Positions 6,656 through 9,253 of a DNA stretch of 9,253 nucleotides are shown here, piece after piece (the first letter of the stretch is position 1; every line of letters starts with the position of its first letter). The position numbers and the translations under genes were made by a program. The notes under the pieces were generated by a model. It saw nothing but the letters and a program-made list of their open reading frames with translations, had not been told where the DNA came from and searched no databases. Source of the DNA: Lawsonibacter sp. (GTDB lineage: Bacteria; Bacillota; Clostridia; Oscillospirales; Oscillospiraceae); NCBI GenBank assembly GCA_022793355.1, contig JAAWCR010000143.1:1-9253 (forward strand), read 5' to 3'.

Positions 6656-7411
6656 TTGGAACAGAAAAACCGACTGATTATTGTGATTGCCATTATTGCC
6701 CTGATTGCGGCGGCTATGATAGCCAGCTTCGGCCGGGTAATTTTTGCTGCCAATACTCCGGATGTAATCCTCCCCTCCTCCAGTGAAGGGCCGGTGAGTC
6801 CCTCCGGCCCCGAGGGACAGGGACACAGCTATCAGCGTGTAGAGGTTACTACTCAAACCGTTACTGGGGTGGTCGCCACTCTGGCCCGCCCCGCCAGCTA
6901 CTATCGGGAGCTGACCGTGGAAACCTTATGGCCGGGTGGGTCTGCTACCGCTCAAGTTCAGGTTTGGGCGGACGGCGGCTGGTCTCATGTCCGTCAGACA
7001 CTACCATCCGGCGTGGTTCGTCACGACCTCACCGGGGAGGATACTCTATATTATTGGTATGACGGTTCCAAGACCTATGCGCAGACCCCGGCGGACGAAA
7101 AATCCTCCGATCTGGCCCAGCATATCCCCACCTACGAAACCGTGCTGGACCTGGAGCCCAATGAGATTTCCGCCGCCGGCTACGAAATCCGAGGCGATTT
7201 GCCCTGTATTCTTGTGGAGGTTCCCTCCAGTTCCCAAGGAATGCGGCGGTTTTGGGTCAGCGTAGACAGCGGGTTGCTCGTCTCCGCCGAAGTGGAGGAG
7301 GAGGGGCAGCTCGTCTACCGCATGACCGCCTACTCCCCTGTTCAGTCCCCCTGCCCCGCCGACGGTTCCTTCTCCCTGCCCGACGGGACGATTTTGCACA
7401 CAATAGGCTAA
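6656..7411 (+). CDS. membrane-anchored extracytoplasmic protein, possibly LolA/RseB-like
   Basis: This 251-aa protein is not confidently recognised. It starts at TTG 6656, after AGGAAGGTGA (6642-6651), which itself contains the TGA stop of mnaA; translation is therefore coupled. An N-terminal helix (residues 7-25, RLIIVIAIIALIAAAMIAS) anchors it with the rest outside. There is no Cys lipobox. A Ser/Pro/Gly-rich linker (about 39-55) leads to a ~190-residue domain that looks like alternating strands: YYRELTVETLWPGG, QVWADGGWSHVRQTL, LYYWYDGSKTYAQTP, FWVSVDSGLLVSAEVEEEG. A curved sheet with 'substrate changed, displayed, then used' strands of this kind is typical of LolA/LolB/MucB-RseB half-barrels and of the clostridial germination lipoprotein GerS, but this is resemblance only. 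Its position suggests an envelope role. Its TAA overlaps the stop of the convergent gene. Confidence 0.82.
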   Translation: MEQKNRLIIVIAIIALIAAAMIASFGRVIFAANTPDVILPSSSEGPVSPSGPEGQGHSYQRVEVTTQTVTGVVATLARPASYYRELTVETLWPGGSATAQVQVWADGGWSHVRQTLPSGVVRHDLTGEDTLYYWYDGSKTYAQTPADEKSSDLAQHIPTYETVLDLEPNEISAAGYEIRGDLPCILVEVPSSSQGMRRFWVSVDSGLLVSAEVEEEGQLVYRMTAYSPVQSPCPADGSFSLPDGTILHTIG

Positions 7412-7719
7412 TCCTCTTTTTTACTATCCCCCAGCCCCATTATCAGAGTAAGTCCCAGTGCGATAACAAGCTCCAGATCGTCTCCCTCCGCCATTAAATA
7501 CAGCATGATAAGCAGCAGCAGAATATCGCCGCTGTCAAATCTGTCCAGCCGCAGGCTTTTGAAAATACCTGACAGCCCCTCTTTTTCTGTCAGAAAGCTG
7601 GGAAGGGAAATGGCGTTTGGCCTGGAACGTCGCTCTGAAGCGGGAGCGCTTCGGGGTGTGGAGGCCAGGGGTTCCACCCGGGCGTAGGAGGTATCCTCCG
7701 GGATATAGCGGTTATACAC
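7408..7719 (-). CDS. small protein with C-terminal hydrophobic hairpin (third gene of small-protein operon)
   Basis: This 103-aa protein is of unknown function. The GTG start at 7719-7717 follows AAAGGAGG (7726-7733) with a 6-base gap and overlaps the upstream gene by 8 bases (GTGTATAA), so it is translationally coupled. The N-terminus MYNRYIPEDTSYARV is followed by a basic, Pro/Ser/Arg-rich disordered stretch to about residue 40. The C-terminal part is two hydrophobic helices, about 66-77 (ILLLLIMLYLMA) and 84-96 (LVIALGLTLIMGL), joined by a short acidic turn EGDDLE, and ending KKED. The helices are short for full membrane spans, so it could be a re-entrant or membrane-surface hairpin. I have a sense of similar proteins (MYNRYIP start, acidic turn in a Leu-rich tail) in other Clostridia, always unnamed. 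Its stop overlaps the stop of the plus-strand gene by 4 bases. Confidence 0.82.
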   Translation of the reverse strand: MYNRYIPEDTSYARVEPLASTPRSAPASERRSRPNAISLPSFLTEKEGLSGIFKSLRLDRFDSGDILLLLIMLYLMAEGDDLELVIALGLTLIMGLGDSKKED

Positions 7720-8110
7720 GCTCCCCCTCCTTTCCCCCCAGCGCATCCAACGCCACCCGGACCAGCTTAGTCATCCGGGCGATTTTGAGGGCTCTGTCCA
7801 GCCGGGCCCTGCGCTCCTCCTTCAGAAAGGGCCGTAGCGCACTGAGCAGCGCCACATTCCGGTCCTCTGTGCTCTGGACTTGACGGATTACGTCCATCCC
7901 AACCTGGAGCATTTTGGGGTCAATTTGCCCCATCAGGGCGGACAGATCGGCGGGTGGTGAAGCGGGTTCCGTCTCCGCCGGTGAATATGTATCCTCGGAA
8001 CCTGGCTCCTGGGGCTGCTCACCGGACAGGGAGCGGGCCAGCGCCATGATTTGGCTCATCGCCTCCTGATTGCCCAGGATGGAATTTAATTTATCCTCAA
8101 ACTCCGCCAT
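7712..8110 (-). CDS. small helical protein with acidic linker (second gene of small-protein operon)
   Basis: This 132-aa soluble protein is of unknown function. ATG 8110-8108 follows AGGGGA with a 6-base gap. Residues 1-28 form a predicted helix (MAEFEDKLNSILGNQEAMSQ and on to ARSLSG). Residues 29-54 are an acidic Pro/Ser/Glu linker, probably disordered. Residues 55-125 are helical: LSALMGQIDPKMLQVGMDVI, then an Arg/Leu-rich part, LLSALRPFLKEERRARLDRA, then KIARMTKLVRVALDALGG. There is no membrane segment, Cys pair or catalytic motif; a scaffold or binding role is more likely than an enzyme, by inference. It lies 57 bases after the 79-aa gene and overlaps the 103-aa gene by 8 bases. Confidence 0.85.
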   Translation of the reverse strand: MAEFEDKLNSILGNQEAMSQIMALARSLSGEQPQEPGSEDTYSPAETEPASPPADLSALMGQIDPKMLQVGMDVIRQVQSTEDRNVALLSALRPFLKEERRARLDRALKIARMTKLVRVALDALGGKEGERV

Positions 8111-8167
8111 GGCGCTTCCCCTCCCCTCGCCATCACCAGCTGCGGTTGAGACGGCTGCTTGCTGCCT

Positions 8168-8407
8168 TTACTTCAACCCCGCTTGCTTTGCCTGGGCTCC
8201 AATCCGGTCTACCAGCTCGGCCCCCTCCTTGCTGTGCATCAGCTGGTCCATCATAGCCATAAGCTGGCTGGGATCCCCCTCCGCCGCTGCCTTGGCCGCC
8301 TGACGGACCCCGCCGCTCTGCTGCTGAAGCAGCTCCCGCAGTTTCTGTGCGTCGCTGGACTGAGCCAGCTGGGCGATGGCGTCCCTATCCTTTTTTGAAA
8401 ACTCCAT
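8168..8407 (-). CDS. small helical protein (first gene of small-protein operon)
   Basis: This 79-aa soluble protein is of unknown function. The frame is open three codons further up (GTG GTG GAC), but those codons lie between the AGAGGA site (8417-8422) and ATG 8407, so the ATG is taken as the start. Apart from a Gly-Gly break near residue 32, the whole chain is charged and helix-forming: MEFSKKDRDAIAQLAQSSDA, then KLRELLQQQ, then RQAAKAAAEGDPSQLMAMMD and a tail LMHSKEGAELVDRIGAQAKQ. The size and composition recall small nucleic-acid or membrane-associated helical proteins, but nothing specific is recognised. It heads the minus-strand cluster. A promoter candidate lies at 8478-8507. Confidence 0.83.
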   Translation of the reverse strand: MEFSKKDRDAIAQLAQSSDAQKLRELLQQQSGGVRQAAKAAAEGDPSQLMAMMDQLMHSKEGAELVDRIGAQAKQAGLK

Positions 8408-8477
8408 GTCCACCACTCCTCTATGATTTTTACGCGCGAGAGATTCCGGCGCGTGTCTCGGCTCTCTTTACTATTTC

Positions 8478-8507
8478 AGTATATGCACAGAAAGGTCCAG
8501 GTGACAC
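8478..8507 (-). promoter_or_regulatory. candidate promoter of the small-protein operon
   Basis: On the minus strand, TATACT (8478-8483) is preceded at 18 bases by GTGTCA (8502-8507), an acceptable sigma-A promoter. The same bases also read CATATACT (8478-8485), which fits the CATAnnnT -10 of sporulation sigma-E/sigma-K promoters, with CACC at 8500-8503 as a sigma-K-like -35 at a spacing one or two bases short. The leader would be about 65 nt and contains the repeat ACGCGC/GCGCGT (8432-8437 and 8449-8454). Which factor is used cannot be decided from sequence alone. Confidence 0.4.
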
Positions 8508-8510
8508 AGC

Positions 8511-8969
8511 TTGAAAATTTTAGTATTTTCGGATTCTCACCACTCCCTGTCCGGAATGTACGCCGCAATTGATCAATTTCAGCCCCAGCAGATTATCCAT
8601 TTGGGCGACCTGATCTGCGACGCTGAGGAGGTAGCGCAACATTACCCCAAGCTCCCCTTTTGCATGGTTCCCGGCAACTGCGACGGCTGGATTCCATCCG
8701 TTCCCGTCAAAAGACAGGTCACTCTGGAGGGGGTGTCCATTCTTCTCTCCCACGGGCACCGGTGGGGCGTTAAAAGCGGCTACGACGTCGCTATTTCCGA
8801 TGCCCGGGCCGTTGGAGCAGACATTCTGCTCTTTGGCCATACCCACAATGCCCTGTGTCAACAGCTGGAGGACGGACTTTGGATGATGAACCCCGGCCCC
8901 GCCCGGACTAGCTGCGGGCTGATTGAGCTTGACCAGGGAAACATTTCCTGTTCTCTGTGCCAGCTGTAG
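8511..8969 (+). CDS. YfcE/MJ0936-type metallophosphoesterase
   Basis: A calcineurin-like two-metal phosphodiesterase or phosphatase of 152 aa, the normal size for the YfcE/MJ0936 group. Members act on artificial phosphodiesters and the natural substrate is mostly unknown. All metal-binding motifs are present: Asp8 and His10 (FSDSHH), Asp33 (HLGD), Asn56 (PGNCDG), His81 (LSHGHRWG), and His110 and His112 (FGHTHN). The C-terminus has the usual MMNPGPARTS-like turn (family: NPGS). There is no signal peptide, so it is cytoplasmic. The TTG start at 8511 (MKILVFSDSH) is fixed by the conserved N-terminus and by AGGTGA at 8499-8504, 6 bases upstream. The gene is divergent from the small-protein operon. 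It precedes the cardiolipin synthase gene by 42 bases, with no terminator between. Confidence 0.93.
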   Translation: MKILVFSDSHHSLSGMYAAIDQFQPQQIIHLGDLICDAEEVAQHYPKLPFCMVPGNCDGWIPSVPVKRQVTLEGVSILLSHGHRWGVKSGYDVAISDARAVGADILLFGHTHNALCQQLEDGLWMMNPGPARTSCGLIELDQGNISCSLCQL

Positions 8970-8997
8970 GGGACGGAACCTGTTCCCATTCCAAATC

Positions 8998-9007
8998 GGA
9001 GGTGATC
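8998..9007 (+). promoter_or_regulatory. unusually complete ribosome binding site of cls
   Basis: GGAGGTGATC matches the anti-Shine-Dalgarno end of 16S rRNA at ten consecutive bases, four bases before the ATG at 9012. Such a full match predicts strong initiation and fixes the start. Confidence 0.8.
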
Positions 9008-9011
9008 TGCC

Positions 9012-9253
9012 ATGAAAAAAGTGCTCTATATTCTTTTCCACCGGTCGGTGTTTATGTCGCTGGCCCTCCTGGCCCAAATTGCGACACTTTTTGTGATGGT
9101 GGTCTCCTTCTCCGGCTATACCGAGGTTTTCTACTGGTGCTGCATTGCCACCAGTATCAGCGCCGCTATCGCCATCGTGGGCAGCAGAATGGAGCCGGGT
9201 TATAAAATTGCCTGGCTCCTGTTGATTTTGCCCTTCCCCATCTTTGGCGGCGC
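9012..9253 (+). CDS. cls: cardiolipin synthase, N-terminal part (runs off the right edge)
   Basis: Cardiolipin synthase of the phospholipase-D type condenses two phosphatidylglycerol molecules to cardiolipin at the inner face of the membrane. Only 80 codons are present, all within the N-terminal PLDNc membrane module. They include a basic start MKKVLYILFHRS, a helix at about residues 13-33, a second at about 38-57, and then MEPGYKIAWLLLILPFPIFG. The last is the hallmark of this module (family: NP-YK-AW---ILLFPIFG). The two HKD catalytic motifs lie beyond the window. PLDNc also occurs in short non-enzymatic membrane proteins, so the name rests on the strong fit of this stretch to Cls. It may be co-transcribed with the upstream phosphoesterase. 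Confidence 0.8.
   Translation, partial: MKKVLYILFHRSVFMSLALLAQIATLFVMVVSFSGYTEVFYWCCIATSISAAIAIVGSRMEPGYKIAWLLLILPFPIFGG

Noticed and set aside
8432..8454. ACGCGC/GCGCGT inverted repeat as an operator or terminator
   Set aside because: The arms are 6 bp with an 11-base gap and simple GC-rich composition; noted in the leader but too weak to call by itself.
8975..8986. Small palindrome GGAACCTGTTCC between the phosphoesterase and cls as a terminator
   Set aside because: The stem is only 4-5 bp and no T-tract follows, so it is unlikely to terminate.
1..9253. CRISPR arrays, tRNA or rRNA genes, transposases, phage or attachment sites
   Set aside because: I saw no regularly spaced repeats, cloverleaf sequences, inverted-repeat-flanked transposase or integrase on either strand.

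Overview
The window looks like a chromosomal segment of a GC-rich, low-copy-repeat Firmicute. The best guess is the Clostridia, Oscillospiraceae/Ruminococcaceae type. Reasons: strong AGGAGG-type ribosome binding sites, frequent TTG/GTG starts, sigma-A type promoters with 17-bp spacers, a TagO/MnaA pair, and several small proteins of a Clostridia flavour. I see no tRNA, rRNA, CRISPR array, insertion sequence or phage gene. The taxonomic call is inference from gene content and style.

Layout. At the left edge is the 5' end of gltX on the minus strand. It is fired divergently from an unrecognised 224-aa gene (301-975, plus) through two back-to-back promoters. A large membrane protein follows (1168-2841, plus): three N-terminal helices and an extracytoplasmic part of about 445 residues, of unknown function. 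A perfect 12-bp hairpin (2894-2921) separates it from a convergent small GIY-YIG nuclease-domain gene (2920-3171, minus). That gene is divergent from trpS, with a promoter for each in 3195-3288.

trpS (3346-4344), a tagO/wecA-type undecaprenyl-phosphate GlcNAc-1-phosphate transferase (4395-5507), mnaA/wecB UDP-GlcNAc 2-epimerase (5500-6651) and a membrane-anchored secreted protein (6656-7411) are closely packed on the plus strand. They may be one transcript. TagO makes the lipid-linked GlcNAc starter and MnaA makes UDP-ManNAc from UDP-GlcNAc, together the classic opening of wall teichoic acid or a related envelope glycopolymer. The last gene, LolA/RseB-like in feel only, is translationally coupled to mnaA.

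Convergent with that cluster, and overlapping its last stop codon, is a minus-strand run of three small genes (8407 to 7408) encoding 79, 132 and 103 aa. The first two are soluble helical proteins. The third ends in a strongly hydrophobic helical hairpin. They are tightly spaced or overlapping and I know no function for them; this is the best candidate in the window for an undescribed system. A YfcE-type metallophosphoesterase (8511-8969) and the 5' end of a cardiolipin synthase gene (from 9012) run out of the right edge on the plus strand. The two divergent or envelope-related blocks (tagO-mnaA, cls, two membrane proteins) give the region a cell-envelope theme.
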